Source: Plantibacter elymi (nom. nud.)
Lineage (GTDB): Bacteria > Actinomycetota > Actinomycetes > Actinomycetales > Microbacteriaceae
Assembly (NCBI RefSeq): GCF_900177795.1
Contig: NZ_FXWJ01000001.1
Span: forward strand, 124,001-188,000
Length of the DNA: 64,000 nucleotides
Direction of reading: 5' to 3'
Shown in pieces: positions 50,714 through 59,965 of the stretch. A program made the position numbers and the translations under genes. Numbering within the stretch: the first letter of the stretch is position 1; the number at the start of each line of letters is the position of its first letter. Below the pieces are notes generated by a model, which searched no databases, was not told where the DNA came from, and saw only the letters and a program-made list of their open reading frames with translations.

Positions 50714-51265
50714 TCAGGCGTGCTGGCCCTCGTGCTCGCCCTCACCGATCTCCTCGACGAGCTTCGCGTTGAAGGCCGGGAGGTCGTCGGGCGTCCGGCT
50801 CGACACGAGGCCCTGGTCGACGACGACCTCCTCGTCCACCCAGGACGCGCCCGCGTTCCGCAGGTCCGTCTTGAGGCTCGGGTAGCTCGTGACCTCACGA
50901 CCACGGACGACGTCCGCCTCGATGAGGATCCACGCGCCATGGCAGATCACCCCGACCGGCTTGCCCTGCGCGAAGAACGCCTTCGCGAAGGCGACCGAGG
51001 TCTCGTCCATGCGGAGGTCGTCAGCGTTGACGACGCCTCCGGGCAGCACGAGTGCGTGGTAATCGTCGGAGGAGGCCTCGGCGACCGCGACGTCGACGGG
51101 CTGGACGTGTCCGTTCTTGCCGGTCACGTCCTGGGTGGCGGGCGACACCAGTCGGGCGGTCGCTCCGGCTCCGGTGACCGCCTCCCAGGGGCTCGTCAGT
51201 TCACTGTCCTCGTAGCCGTCCGTGAGCAGGAAGGCCACCTGCTTGCCGTTGAGTGCTGCGCTCAT
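50714..51265 (-). CDS. DJ-1/PfpI family protein (YhbO-like)
   Basis: A 183-residue class I glutamine-amidotransferase-fold protein. Nucleophile Cys108 and His109 lie in GVICHGAW, and Glu19 in DGYEDSE. It belongs to the PfpI/YhbO branch, reported as proteases, glyoxalases or deglycases in stress defence; which applies here is open. ATG has GGAG upstream. It fits the stress gene group around it. Confidence 0.92.
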   Translation of the reverse strand: MSAALNGKQVAFLLTDGYEDSELTSPWEAVTGAGATARLVSPATQDVTGKNGHVQPVDVAVAEASSDDYHALVLPGGVVNADDLRMDETSVAFAKAFFAQGKPVGVICHGAWILIEADVVRGREVTSYPSLKTDLRNAGASWVDEEVVVDQGLVSSRTPDDLPAFNAKLVEEIGEGEHEGQHA

Positions 51266-51374
51266 CGTCGCTCCAATCCGTCAGCGTCGAGGCACCGTCC
51301 GGCGCCTCGCCAGCGACGATACGCTCGGCTCCGCGTCTCGGACCCGAGCTTCCGCCGAACGCGAACGGGGTTGC

Positions 51375-52316
51375 TCAGGCGTCGCAGGCGATGCCGTCAC
51401 CGTCCCGATCGAGGTCGTAGACGTCGCTTCCGACGACGTACACCGGGCCAGGCGTGTACGCCGGTCCGTTGCCGCTTCCACCGGCGCAGTCGACATCGCT
51501 GGCGATCGGGACGCACTGCCCCTCGTAGTTCGGGTCGCACCCTCCGCCGGCCGGATCGGCGACGGGAGCGGGAGGCGGCGGAGCGGGTTGCCGCGTCCCG
51601 ACAGATGTCACCTGCGCGACCGGTTGGACCGACACGAGCTGCGCGACGAGCTCTCGAGCGATCTCGACCCCGGCTCGCGTGGTGACGCGGTAGGTGTTCG
51701 TCTGCTGTCCAGGGACGCCCGTCGTCGTCACGACGACCTGACCGACGTCGATGTTCGGGTCCTGGACCTCGGTCACCGCGAACGGGATCTCCACCACCTC
51801 GGTCACCTCGCTGACGACGTCGGTCGGGGTGGGCGACGGCGTGGCACTCGGCTTGGCGACGGACGTCCCCTCCGGAGCCGACAGCAGCGCCGCGGGCCGG
51901 GGCCCGACCGGGTGGATGGCCGCGTTGGCGCTTCCGCCCACGACGACCAGGCACAGGGCGGCTCCGATCACGGCGGCCGCGATCCCGCGGTTGCGGATCC
52001 CGAGGGAGGAGACGCGACCACGGACGAGCGCGACCACGCCGATCACCACGGCCACCAGGGCGACGAGTGCGAGCATCGCCCAGAACGCCCCACCGACCGC
52101 GCTGACGAGCAACAGTGCTCCGACCAGGCTGAGCAGGGCGATGTGGAGCGGACCGAGGCGGCGCGTACGCGTGGCCCCGGTAGGAGCAGGAGGGCCGGCG
52201 ACCGGGGGAGCGGGCACGGCCGCCGGCATGCGTTGCCCACCCCAGCCGACTCCGGTCCACCATCGTTGCTGGCCGGGCTGCTCGGGATCGGGATACCAGC
52301 CTGCGGGAGAAGTCAT
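51375..52316 (-). CDS. DUF2510 - G5 - Excalibur surface protein
   Basis: A 313-residue protein. N-terminal DUF2510 (SPAGWYPDPEQPGQQRWWTG), three hydrophobic helices (about 58-140), a Pro/Thr/Ser linker, a G5 domain (VVEIPFAVTEVQDPNIDVGQ to VTSVGTRQ) and a C-terminal Excalibur calcium-binding motif (DVYDLDRDGDGIACDA). G5 domains bind cell-wall sugars. A cell-envelope protein; the exact role is unknown. ATG at 52316 starts just before the DUF2510 motif. Confidence 0.9.
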   Translation of the reverse strand: MTSPAGWYPDPEQPGQQRWWTGVGWGGQRMPAAVPAPPVAGPPAPTGATRTRRLGPLHIALLSLVGALLLVSAVGGAFWAMLALVALVAVVIGVVALVRGRVSSLGIRNRGIAAAVIGAALCLVVVGGSANAAIHPVGPRPAALLSAPEGTSVAKPSATPSPTPTDVVSEVTEVVEIPFAVTEVQDPNIDVGQVVVTTTGVPGQQTNTYRVTTRAGVEIARELVAQLVSVQPVAQVTSVGTRQPAPPPPAPVADPAGGGCDPNYEGQCVPIASDVDCAGGSGNGPAYTPGPVYVVGSDVYDLDRDGDGIACDA

Positions 52317-52404
52317 GCCCAGATGGTGGGGCCTGGAGCAGGAGCGCACAAGGTCCCCGAGTGGGGCGGGAGGGGATTCCTCCCGTGCCGTGTCACGGCG
52401 CGTG

Positions 52405-53349
52405 TCAGAGGCCGACGAAGCGGATGGTCTGCTGCAGACGCGTGCGGATGTCGAACAGCTGGTTGCCACCCATGCGGTCGACGCCCGGGAGACCGGTGCG
52501 GAGGAGGTCGGCCAGGCGGGAGCGCTCGACGAGGACCGTGACCGGATGCTTGCGTCCGATGAACTCCACCGACTCCGGGGTGGCGCCGTCGGGCACGACG
52601 ATGACGGACGCCGTGAACTTCACCCGGGCCGCCTTCGCGACGGTCCGCGCCGAGCGCACGATCGACCGGACGGGTTCCTCGCGAGGATCGAGCGTCTCCC
52701 CGACGACCTCGCCGCGGTGCACCCGGACCGGCCCACCCCAGTCCTCCGACTTGACCGCGAAGAGGCCGGTCGGGCCGAGGACGACGTGGTCGAGCTTCGC
52801 CTCGCCCGGCGCCAGGACGTCGTGCCAGACGGTGTATCCGATGCCGAGCGTCGCCACGGTGCGCGCCGTCTGCTCCTCGGCGAGCGCGTTGGCCAACTGG
52901 TGCCGGATCTCGCGCGGAGCCGAGCGGACGAGCTTCGGGTCGTAGGGGTCGTCGAGCGGGACACCACGGCCGACCCACTCCCGGATGAGCCCGAGGTAGG
53001 CCTCCCGCGAGTCTCCGCCGGGGTGTCCGTAGGCGCGAGCGCGGGGTCGCGAGTCGGCGCGCTGCGTACCCGACCGGCCAGTGGTCGACGCCGACCAGGT
53101 CGGAGCGTCGTCGTCGCCCGCGTCGGAGGACGGCACGTTGCGCCCGCGGTCGTAGGCGGCCCGGTCCTGCTCAGTTCCGACGCGCTCCCAGGCGAGTTGG
53201 ACGGCGTTGAACTGCCGCGCGCTTCCACCGAGGTCGGGGTGGGTCTCGCGCATGAGCCGTCGGTAGGCCCTCCGGAGCTCGTCCTGCGTCGCCGTGGTGC
53301 TCACGCCGAGCACCTCGTACGGGCTGGCTGAGAGTGGGCTCTCCGTCAT
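52405..53349 (-). CDS. DnaJ domain - NERD domain fusion protein
   Basis: A 314-residue protein. Residues 1-70 are a J domain (SPYEVLGVSTTATQDELRRA with the HPD motif at 37-39). After a Gly/Ser/Arg-rich linker comes a NERD nuclease-like domain (ALAEEQTARTVATLGIGYTV, KLDHVVLGPTGLFAVKSEDW, with the Asp and Lys of the NERD active site). J-domain recruitment of Hsp70 coupled to a NERD domain suggests a DNA- or RNA-processing role that is not defined. Confidence 0.88.
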   Translation of the reverse strand: MTESPLSASPYEVLGVSTTATQDELRRAYRRLMRETHPDLGGSARQFNAVQLAWERVGTEQDRAAYDRGRNVPSSDAGDDDAPTWSASTTGRSGTQRADSRPRARAYGHPGGDSREAYLGLIREWVGRGVPLDDPYDPKLVRSAPREIRHQLANALAEEQTARTVATLGIGYTVWHDVLAPGEAKLDHVVLGPTGLFAVKSEDWGGPVRVHRGEVVGETLDPREEPVRSIVRSARTVAKAARVKFTASVIVVPDGATPESVEFIGRKHPVTVLVERSRLADLLRTGLPGVDRMGGNQLFDIRTRLQQTIRFVGL

Positions 53350-53392
53350 GGAGGGTGGTCGCTTTCGTCGGCGGCGTCGGTCGGTCCGACAC

Positions 53393-53523
53393 GGCAGACT
53401 ATCGCCATCACCTGGAAGACCGCCCGAACCGGCACCCTGTCGGGGCTGTGGAGCATCGACTGGTCTACCGCCTCACGGACGACGGCGTCCTCATCGCCCA
53501 GGCACGGTTCCACGACGAGTAGG
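53393..53523 (+). pseudogene. Remnant of a YoeB/Txe-type toxin gene
   Basis: The frame VEHRLVYRLTDDGVLIAQARFHDE is the C-terminal end of a YoeB-like ribonuclease toxin (family end EHRLVYRV...QCRYHY). In the +1 frame just before it, ITWKTARTGTLSGLWS resembles the preceding family block (LSG-WS). The join lost the RRID-type residues and shifted frame. No N-terminal half or antitoxin gene is present. It lies between the DnaJ-NERD start and the methyltransferase stop. Confidence 0.6.
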
Positions 53524-53542
53524 GCCAGCGTGCCTGAACACC

Positions 53543-55081
53543 TCAGGAGCTCGGCAGGAGGATGCCGTCGTCCAGCAGTGCGCGGACCCGGGGGAGGAGT
53601 TCGGCGCGGAGCTCCGCCGCATCGACCTCGACGAGCTGGGCGATCGCGTCGATGATGGCTCCCAGGGTCAACTCGCCGTCGCAGGCCCCGACGAGCCCCG
53701 CCAGGCCCGTGTCGATGCCCACCGAGCGAGCCAAGCCGCCACCCTGCCGCAGAGTCATCGCCGTCGGGTCCTCGTCCCCGGGCCAGTAGTGGCGCTCCTC
53801 GGTGACGTCGCCCGCGAGGATGACGCGTTCACCGAGCAGCTGGTCGTCGTCGAGCGCCACCTGCCAGTCGTGAGCGAGGAGACACACGGCGAGGTGCGCA
53901 CCCAGCCCGGCGGCGTTCGAGCCCGCCTGCCCGTGCAGCCGCTCGAAGCGGCGCAGCGGAGTGGACGGTTCCGATCGACGGAGCAGCACGTACCCGAAAC
54001 CGACGCCGGTCACGGCCCGCGCCTCGAAGTCATCGAGCCACGCGCCCGCGAGGCGCTCGAACTCCGGCGTCCCGAGCCGTGTGCCACCGTCGCGGATCCA
54101 GGTCTCCGCGTATTCGGCCGGATCCTGCACCTCGCGCTCGATGACCCAGGCGTCGACCGGTTCCGCACTGCGCTCAACCCACCCGGCGACGCGCTCGAGC
54201 CCGTCGGCACCGCCGCGGTACTCCCAGTTGCCGAGGAACTGCGCGACGCCGCCGGGCGTCAGATGGCGGGCGACCTCGAGGAACACGGACTCGACGAGTG
54301 CATCGCCGACGAGACCGCCGTCGCGGTACTCGTAGCTCGGCACACCCTCGGCACGCGGTGTGATGACGAACGGCGGGTTGGAGACGATGCGGTCGAACCG
54401 TTCACCGGCGACGGGGTCGAACATGCTGCCGTGGCGGAATTCGATCGAGTCGATGCCGTTCAGGCGCGCGTTGAGTGCGGCGAGCTCGAGGGCTCGTTCG
54501 GAGATGTCCGTCGCGACCACGTGATCCGCGATCCGCGACAGGTGGAGGGCCTGGATGCCGCACCCGGTCCCGAGGTCGAGTGCCGTTCCGACCCGCTCGG
54601 GGAGGATGATGCCGCTCAGGGTCATCGACGCGCCGCCGACCCCGAGGACGTGCTCCTCGCCGAGCTCATGCCCCAGTGCGAGTTCGCCGAGGTCGGAGGC
54701 GATCCACCAGGCACCGCTCCCGTTGGCGTCGACCCAGGCGTAGGGGCGCAGATCGATGGCCGGGGCGACCGAACCGTCGTCGCTCAGGCCGACGAGACCG
54801 AGGGCCACCGCGCCGTCGAGGCCGAGCGACGGCAGTGCACGCATCGCGTCATCGGCCCCCACGGCAACGCCGAGCACGAACAGCGTCGCCAACGTCGCGA
54901 TCGGTTCCGCGCCGGCCGTCCGGCGGCGATCGTCGAGCGAGCGGATCGCCACGACCCGGTTGGAGCGGTGCAGGGCTGCCTCGGCCGTCTCACCCCAGAG
55001 GCCACGCACCCGTTCCACCGTGTACCCGGCCGCGTCGAGGTCGGAACGGAGGAGGTCGATCAGTCGCTGGTCCACGCTCAC
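53543..55081 (-). CDS. SAM-dependent methyltransferase with DUF7059-type N-terminal domain
   Basis: A 512-residue methyltransferase. The N-terminal domain (DLLRSDLDAAGYTVERVRGL) is followed by the SAM-binding motif ALDLGTGCGIQALHL and the catalytic NPPF motif (IVSNPPFVITPR) of HemK/PrmC/RsmC-like enzymes. Substrate probably rRNA or a protein Gln/Asn side chain. A C-terminal domain from about residue 340 (DDQLLGERVILAGDVTEE) is probably for substrate binding. Start is GTG at 55081 or 55075; neither has a strong ribosome site. Confidence 0.85.
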   Translation of the reverse strand: MSVDQRLIDLLRSDLDAAGYTVERVRGLWGETAEAALHRSNRVVAIRSLDDRRRTAGAEPIATLATLFVLGVAVGADDAMRALPSLGLDGAVALGLVGLSDDGSVAPAIDLRPYAWVDANGSGAWWIASDLGELALGHELGEEHVLGVGGASMTLSGIILPERVGTALDLGTGCGIQALHLSRIADHVVATDISERALELAALNARLNGIDSIEFRHGSMFDPVAGERFDRIVSNPPFVITPRAEGVPSYEYRDGGLVGDALVESVFLEVARHLTPGGVAQFLGNWEYRGGADGLERVAGWVERSAEPVDAWVIEREVQDPAEYAETWIRDGGTRLGTPEFERLAGAWLDDFEARAVTGVGFGYVLLRRSEPSTPLRRFERLHGQAGSNAAGLGAHLAVCLLAHDWQVALDDDQLLGERVILAGDVTEERHYWPGDEDPTAMTLRQGGGLARSVGIDTGLAGLVGACDGELTLGAIIDAIAQLVEVDAAELRAELLPRVRALLDDGILLPSS

Positions 55082-55130
55082 CAGTGTGCCAGCTGCTGGG
55101 TGGGCCGAGCCGCCCACCCTGCAGCCGCCG

Positions 55131-58100
55131 TCAGCGATCCGTGGTGAGGATCGCGTCGAGGTCCTCGTCGGTCTGCTCCTCGTGCTCCTCCGCCTCGTGC
55201 CGAGCAGCCTTCGCCGTGCGCTTCCGCTCACGCTTCTCCAGACGGCGCTCGGTCCGGCGCTCCAGGAGCAGGTAGAGCACCGGCACGAGGATGAGCGTCA
55301 GGAGCGTCGACGACACCAGGCCGCCGATCACGACGATCGCGAGCGACTGCGAGATGAACACCCCACCGCCCGTGAGGCCGAGCGACATCGGCACGAGCGC
55401 GAAGATCGTCGCGCAGGCGGTCATGATGATCGGCCGCAGACGGAGTCGGGCTCCGTGCAGGACCGCGTCGTCGATGCCGTCGCCCCGAGCCCGGTACGAG
55501 TTGACCAGGTCGATGAGGACGATCGCATTCGTGACGACGATGCCGATGAGCATCAGGAGGCCGATCATCGACGGGATGCCGAGCGGTGTCCCCGTGATGA
55601 GCAGGGCCGCGATCGCGCCGGTCGCCGCGAAGGGCACGGAGACCAGCAGGATGAGCGGCTGCAAGAGGCTCCGGAACGTCGCCACCATGACGATGAAGAC
55701 GAGCACGATCGCGATGAGCATCGCGAGGCCGAGCTGCGCGAACGACTCCTCCTGATCCTGGGCGACGCCACCGACCGAGGCGGTGACCCCGCTCGGCAGG
55801 TCGAGGCCCGCGAGGCCCTCCCGGACGGCGAGCGTCGTCGCGCTGAGGTCGTCACCCGTCGGTGTCGCCGACACGGTCACGGTCCGGACGCCGTCGATGC
55901 GCGTGATCGCCGCTGCGGCACGTTCCTCGCCCACCTGCGCGACGGCGCTGACCGGGATCGGGACGGCGCTGACGTTGGCGAGGTCCTTCTGCGCCTGAGT
56001 GAGGCGGTCCGCCTCCGCCTGCTGCTCGGCGGCCTCGCTCTCAGCGTCCCGCATCGCGGTCAGTTGCTCGTCGATGGTCGTGATCGAGCCCTGGAGCTGG
56101 GAGATCGCGTCGCTCAGCCCGGCGAGTTGGGCGGCGCGGGCCTCGTAGGCCTGTCGTGCCGCCTCCTCCTCCGGCGTCGTGGGCGTGACCGGCGGCACTT
56201 CGACCGGAGCAGCTTGCAGTGCGCTCAGCTGAGCCCGCAGGGCGTCGAGCTGCGACGCCGCGGTCGAGCGGGCCTCCTGGAGTTCCGAGCGCTGGGTCGC
56301 GGCCTGGGATGCCGCCTCGTCCTTCGCGCGCTGGGTGGCCTCGTCCTGCTCGGCCGTGAGGGCATCGGTCGCAGCCTTCTGAGCCGCGGCCTGCTGCAAG
56401 GCACTGACAGGAAGGGGGAGCGCGGCGATCTCGGCCGGCGTCGTGCCGACCCGCTGCGAGCGCACGATGATGTCGCGAGACGCTCCCTCGAGGATGACCG
56501 AACCCATCGGCGCGCCGCGGAGTGCACCGGCGATGGCCTGGCCGACCTGTTCCTGCGTGAAGCCGTACCGGGCGGCGGCGGCGCGGTCGACGTTCACCTT
56601 GAGCAGGCCCTGCTCGTCGGCGAGGTCGCTCGTCGCATCCCGGAGGCCGTCCGTACCGCCGAGCATGTCCTGTACCGCGGCGGCCGCTGTGGCGAGCGCC
56701 ACGGGGTCCTCGCCCTGCAGCGTGACCTCCATGCCGCCTCCGCCACCGGTGAATCCTCCGGCGGCGTCACCGACGGTGACCTCGCCGACGTCGTCGAGCT
56801 TCGCCACGGCGTCCCGGATGGTGTCGGCGACACCCTCGCGGGAGCTCTCCTCACCGACGGTCACGCTGATCTGTGCCGTGTTGCTCGAGCCGTTCCCACC
56901 GACGGTGGTCAGGTACCCGGAGACCCCGGCGGTCTTCGCGAGGACCGCTTCGACGGCCGCGGCCGCGTCGCTGGTCACGTCGAGGCTCGTCCCCTCCGGG
57001 AGCTCCTGGGTGACCGTGACGGTGTTCTCGCCGCCGATGTCACCGAGGTAGTCGGTCTTCAGGAACCCGGCCGAGACGATCGTCCCGGCGAACACGACCG
57101 CCGCCACGAGCAGGGTCACGACCGGACGCTTCAGGGCGGTGCGCAGGACCGGCAGGTAGGCGCGCTGGAGCTTCGAGTACGCCTCGGACTCATCCTCGAC
57201 CACGGACGCCTCTTCGGTGGCCGCGTCGTCGGTGGCCTTGCCCATGGCCGGGGCGGAGGAGCCTCGCATGAACCAGTACGCGAGCACCGGAACGATCGTG
57301 AGTGAGACCACGAGGGACGCGATGAGCGCGACCGACACCGTGACGGCGAAGGGTCGGAACAGCTCGCCGACCGTCCCGCCGACGAAGGCGACCGGGAGGA
57401 ACACGGCCACGGTCGTGATCGTCGACGCGGTCACGGCCCCGGCGACCTCGTGGACCGCCTCGACGACGCTCGAGGTCGTCATCACCCGCCCGGTGTGCCG
57501 TCGTTTGATGTTCTCGATCACCACGATCGAGTCGTCGACCACCCGCCCGACGGCGACGGTCAGCGCGGCGAGCGTGAAGATGTTGAGCGAGTAGTCGCCG
57601 ATCCACAGCCCGATCATCGCGATGAGGAGGGAGAGCGGGATCGACACGGCCGTGATGATCGTGGACCGGATCGACAGGAGGAAGACCAGGATCACGATGA
57701 TCGCGAACAACAGCCCGAGCCCGCCCTCGACGGAGAGGTCGTGGATCGATTGCTCGACCATCGGCGACTGGTCGAAGACGACGGTGAAGGCCGCACCCGA
57801 GCCGAGCTCCTGCTCCAGCCCGGGGAGGGCGTCACGGATGGTGTGGGCGAGTTGGACGGCGTTGGCCGACGGGTCCTTGAGGATCGTCAGCGAGAGCGAC
57901 GGGAGCCCGTCCGCCCGGGCGATGGAGGTCTCGGCCGCGGGGACGAGCTCCACGTCCGCGACGGCGGAGAGCGCGAACGGGCCGTCCTCGTGCTGGATGG
58001 GCAGGGCCTGCACCTCGGCCAGCGAGCCGACGGGCGACCCGACCTCGATCGACAGTTCCTTGCCGGCGTCGACACTGGTTCCGGCAGCCGTGATGACACC

Positions 58101-58727
58101 ACTCGCTTGGACGGCCGCCATGACCTCCTCCGCGGTCACCTTCTTGGCCGCGAGGTCGGCCGGACGCATCGTGATGACGAGCTGCGTGGCGTTCTCACCC
58201 GCGAGATCGACCTGGCGTACGCCGGCGATCCCACGGAGCGCGGGGAGCACGGTGGTCTCGACCCTGCCCGCGAACTCGCCGGACTCGTCCTCGGACGCGA
58301 CCGCGAGCTGCAGCACGGGGATGTCGTCGCTCCCGCCGGCGTAGACCTCGGTGGTCGTGTCGTTCGGAAGCGTGCTCTTCAGGCCGGCGAGGGCGCTGCG
58401 GATGTCGCCGACGATCTTCTCGTCGTCCTGGCCGAAGTCCCAGCTCACCTGCACGGACGTGGAACCACTGACCGACGTCGAGGTGACGCCAGTGACACCC
58501 TTGACCCCCTGCACCGCTTGTTCGACGGGCTTCGTGACCTCGCGCTCGACCGACGACGGCGAGGCGCCGGGGTACGTCGCGGCCACGACGGCACCCGGCT
58601 GCTGCACGGACGGCAGCAGTTCCTGCTTCAGGGAACCGACCGCGAAGAGTCCGAAGGCCACGATGGCCGCGGTGATGAGACCGACGATCAGGCGATTGGC
58701 GAGGCTGAGCCTCGTGAGGAATGACAT
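55131..58727 (-). CDS. RND efflux pump (HAE1-like) with inserted coiled coil
   Basis: An 1198-residue resistance-nodulation-division transporter. It has the two-fold repeat of six helices; TM4 keeps the proton-relay Asp pair (GRVVDDSIVVIENIKRR), and the porter start reads GAVVAATYPGASPSSVEREV. Residues about 776-921 (55965-56402) are an extra coiled-coil segment (KAATDALTAEQDEATQRAKD to QQAEADRLTQAQKDLANV) inside the second porter loop, absent from AcrB or SwrC. No fusion protein or outer-membrane channel gene is near, as expected for a Gram-positive cell. It may export lipids or drugs. Confidence 0.92.
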   Translation of the reverse strand: MSFLTRLSLANRLIVGLITAAIVAFGLFAVGSLKQELLPSVQQPGAVVAATYPGASPSSVEREVTKPVEQAVQGVKGVTGVTSTSVSGSTSVQVSWDFGQDDEKIVGDIRSALAGLKSTLPNDTTTEVYAGGSDDIPVLQLAVASEDESGEFAGRVETTVLPALRGIAGVRQVDLAGENATQLVITMRPADLAAKKVTAEEVMAAVQASGVITAAGTSVDAGKELSIEVGSPVGSLAEVQALPIQHEDGPFALSAVADVELVPAAETSIARADGLPSLSLTILKDPSANAVQLAHTIRDALPGLEQELGSGAAFTVVFDQSPMVEQSIHDLSVEGGLGLLFAIIVILVFLLSIRSTIITAVSIPLSLLIAMIGLWIGDYSLNIFTLAALTVAVGRVVDDSIVVIENIKRRHTGRVMTTSSVVEAVHEVAGAVTASTITTVAVFLPVAFVGGTVGELFRPFAVTVSVALIASLVVSLTIVPVLAYWFMRGSSAPAMGKATDDAATEEASVVEDESEAYSKLQRAYLPVLRTALKRPVVTLLVAAVVFAGTIVSAGFLKTDYLGDIGGENTVTVTQELPEGTSLDVTSDAAAAVEAVLAKTAGVSGYLTTVGGNGSSNTAQISVTVGEESSREGVADTIRDAVAKLDDVGEVTVGDAAGGFTGGGGGMEVTLQGEDPVALATAAAAVQDMLGGTDGLRDATSDLADEQGLLKVNVDRAAAARYGFTQEQVGQAIAGALRGAPMGSVILEGASRDIIVRSQRVGTTPAEIAALPLPVSALQQAAAQKAATDALTAEQDEATQRAKDEAASQAATQRSELQEARSTAASQLDALRAQLSALQAAPVEVPPVTPTTPEEEAARQAYEARAAQLAGLSDAISQLQGSITTIDEQLTAMRDAESEAAEQQAEADRLTQAQKDLANVSAVPIPVSAVAQVGEERAAAAITRIDGVRTVTVSATPTGDDLSATTLAVREGLAGLDLPSGVTASVGGVAQDQEESFAQLGLAMLIAIVLVFIVMVATFRSLLQPLILLVSVPFAATGAIAALLITGTPLGIPSMIGLLMLIGIVVTNAIVLIDLVNSYRARGDGIDDAVLHGARLRLRPIIMTACATIFALVPMSLGLTGGGVFISQSLAIVVIGGLVSSTLLTLILVPVLYLLLERRTERRLEKRERKRTAKAARHEAEEHEEQTDEDLDAILTTDR

Positions 58728-58983
58728 GGAAGGACGGGCCTCTCGGTCGCGGAGCGGGCGCGATCCGCCCCACTCCACGCTATGGAGCGCCGCCGCCGCC
58801 CACATCCGCACGAGGATGGACCTGATGCGACCCCGGCATCCGCCGATCGGACGACATCGGTGGTCCTGCGGTACCAGCCTCGGCCGCGAGTGTGCTGCGC
58901 CTTGACGGCACGGTCCACCGATACCGGGCGTACCCTTGATACCCGAGTGCGCGCCGCGGGGTGCGCCGGAGCGAGGAGGGTAC

Positions 58984-59364
58984 GTGGATCTGCAGGCCGT
59001 CGACCTCCCCAGATTGCGCCGCGACGCGCAGCTCGAGCGCGAGGTGATCATCGAGCATCGCGCCCGCGACGGCGAAGACCCCTGGGATTTCCTGCCCTCG
59101 ATGCCGACGGTCGACGAACTCGTCGTCGCCGTGCTCCGGGACGACGCGCTGCACGCCCGGGGTCTGGCCGCCCAGCACGCGATGGCTCGGCTGGCCGGGT
59201 ACTCGTCACTCGATGACGCCCAGGACCACCGCGACAACGCGGACCACCTGGAGTACGAGGTGCTCCGTGAGATCGCCCGCGTGCACCCTGAGTTGACCCG
59301 AGCCGTGTGGCGGATGTCCGGCAAGGTCGCCCGGCCGCCGTGGGAGGGCGACGACGCCGAGTAG
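58984..59364 (+). CDS. Uncharacterised 126-residue protein
   Basis: A helical, charged protein: DLQAVDLPRLRRDAQLEREV, then RDDALHARGLAAQHAMARLAG and DNADHLEYEVLREIARVHPE. No family recognised. GTG at 58984 has GAGGAGGG upstream, better than an ATG at 58936. It diverges from the RND pump across 256 bases that hold no clear regulatory repeat. Confidence 0.7.
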   Translation: MDLQAVDLPRLRRDAQLEREVIIEHRARDGEDPWDFLPSMPTVDELVVAVLRDDALHARGLAAQHAMARLAGYSSLDDAQDHRDNADHLEYEVLREIARVHPELTRAVWRMSGKVARPPWEGDDAE

Positions 59365-59383
59365 ATCGACGCCGCCGCCCAGG

Positions 59384-59956
59384 TCACAGCGCTGCGGCGA
59401 GTCCCATGGCGACGACGGAGACCGTCATGCTCAGCACCTCGACGACCACGACCCGCTCACGCCGTCGAGCCGCCTCGACCGCGATCCGCGTGGACAGGGC
59501 GACGAACCCCGCCATGCCGCCCGCCAGGAGCACGGCGGGGAGAGCACTGGTTCCGAACTGATGTCCTGCCGGGTGTATACCCGATCCGGCATATATACTC
59601 CCGGCGGCATGACCCGCCATGGTGCACACGAGCGCCGCCATGATGACGAGACCGCCTGAGGTGTGCACGGTCATTGCAGCACGGTGGCGCTTGACGGCGA
59701 GCGCCACAGCGTCGTCGACCGGAGCCGGCAGTTCGGCGACGGAACGCAGCCGGACCGCCGAGGCGACGGCGAGGACGATCAGGACGACGGCCCAGAGCAA
59801 CGGATGCAGCATCCCGACACCGGTCGCCAGGTCGAGCATCGCCGCGAGCATGACGATCGCGGCCACGAGGTCGAGGGGTCCGCGTCGGCCGCCGACGGTG
59901 CAACAGGCGCCGACGGCGGCCGGGACGAGCGCCCCGAGGTGGAGGACCTCGCTCAT
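59384..59956 (-). CDS. Multi-pass membrane protein after the amine oxidase (DUF5134-like)
   Basis: A 190-residue protein with about five predicted helices and several His/Met in or next to them: GVGMLHPLLWAV, RHRAAMTVHTSGGLVIMAAL, VCTMAGHAAGS, GIHPAGHQFG. This recalls DUF5134 proteins, some of which are found with copper proteins. The gene begins ten bases after the stop of the copper amine oxidase, so the two are co-transcribed. A role in copper supply or quinone/electron transfer is a guess. Confidence 0.65.
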   Translation of the reverse strand: MSEVLHLGALVPAAVGACCTVGGRRGPLDLVAAIVMLAAMLDLATGVGMLHPLLWAVVLIVLAVASAVRLRSVAELPAPVDDAVALAVKRHRAAMTVHTSGGLVIMAALVCTMAGHAAGSIYAGSGIHPAGHQFGTSALPAVLLAGGMAGFVALSTRIAVEAARRRERVVVVEVLSMTVSVVAMGLAAAL

Positions 59957-59965
59957 CGCCGCGAC

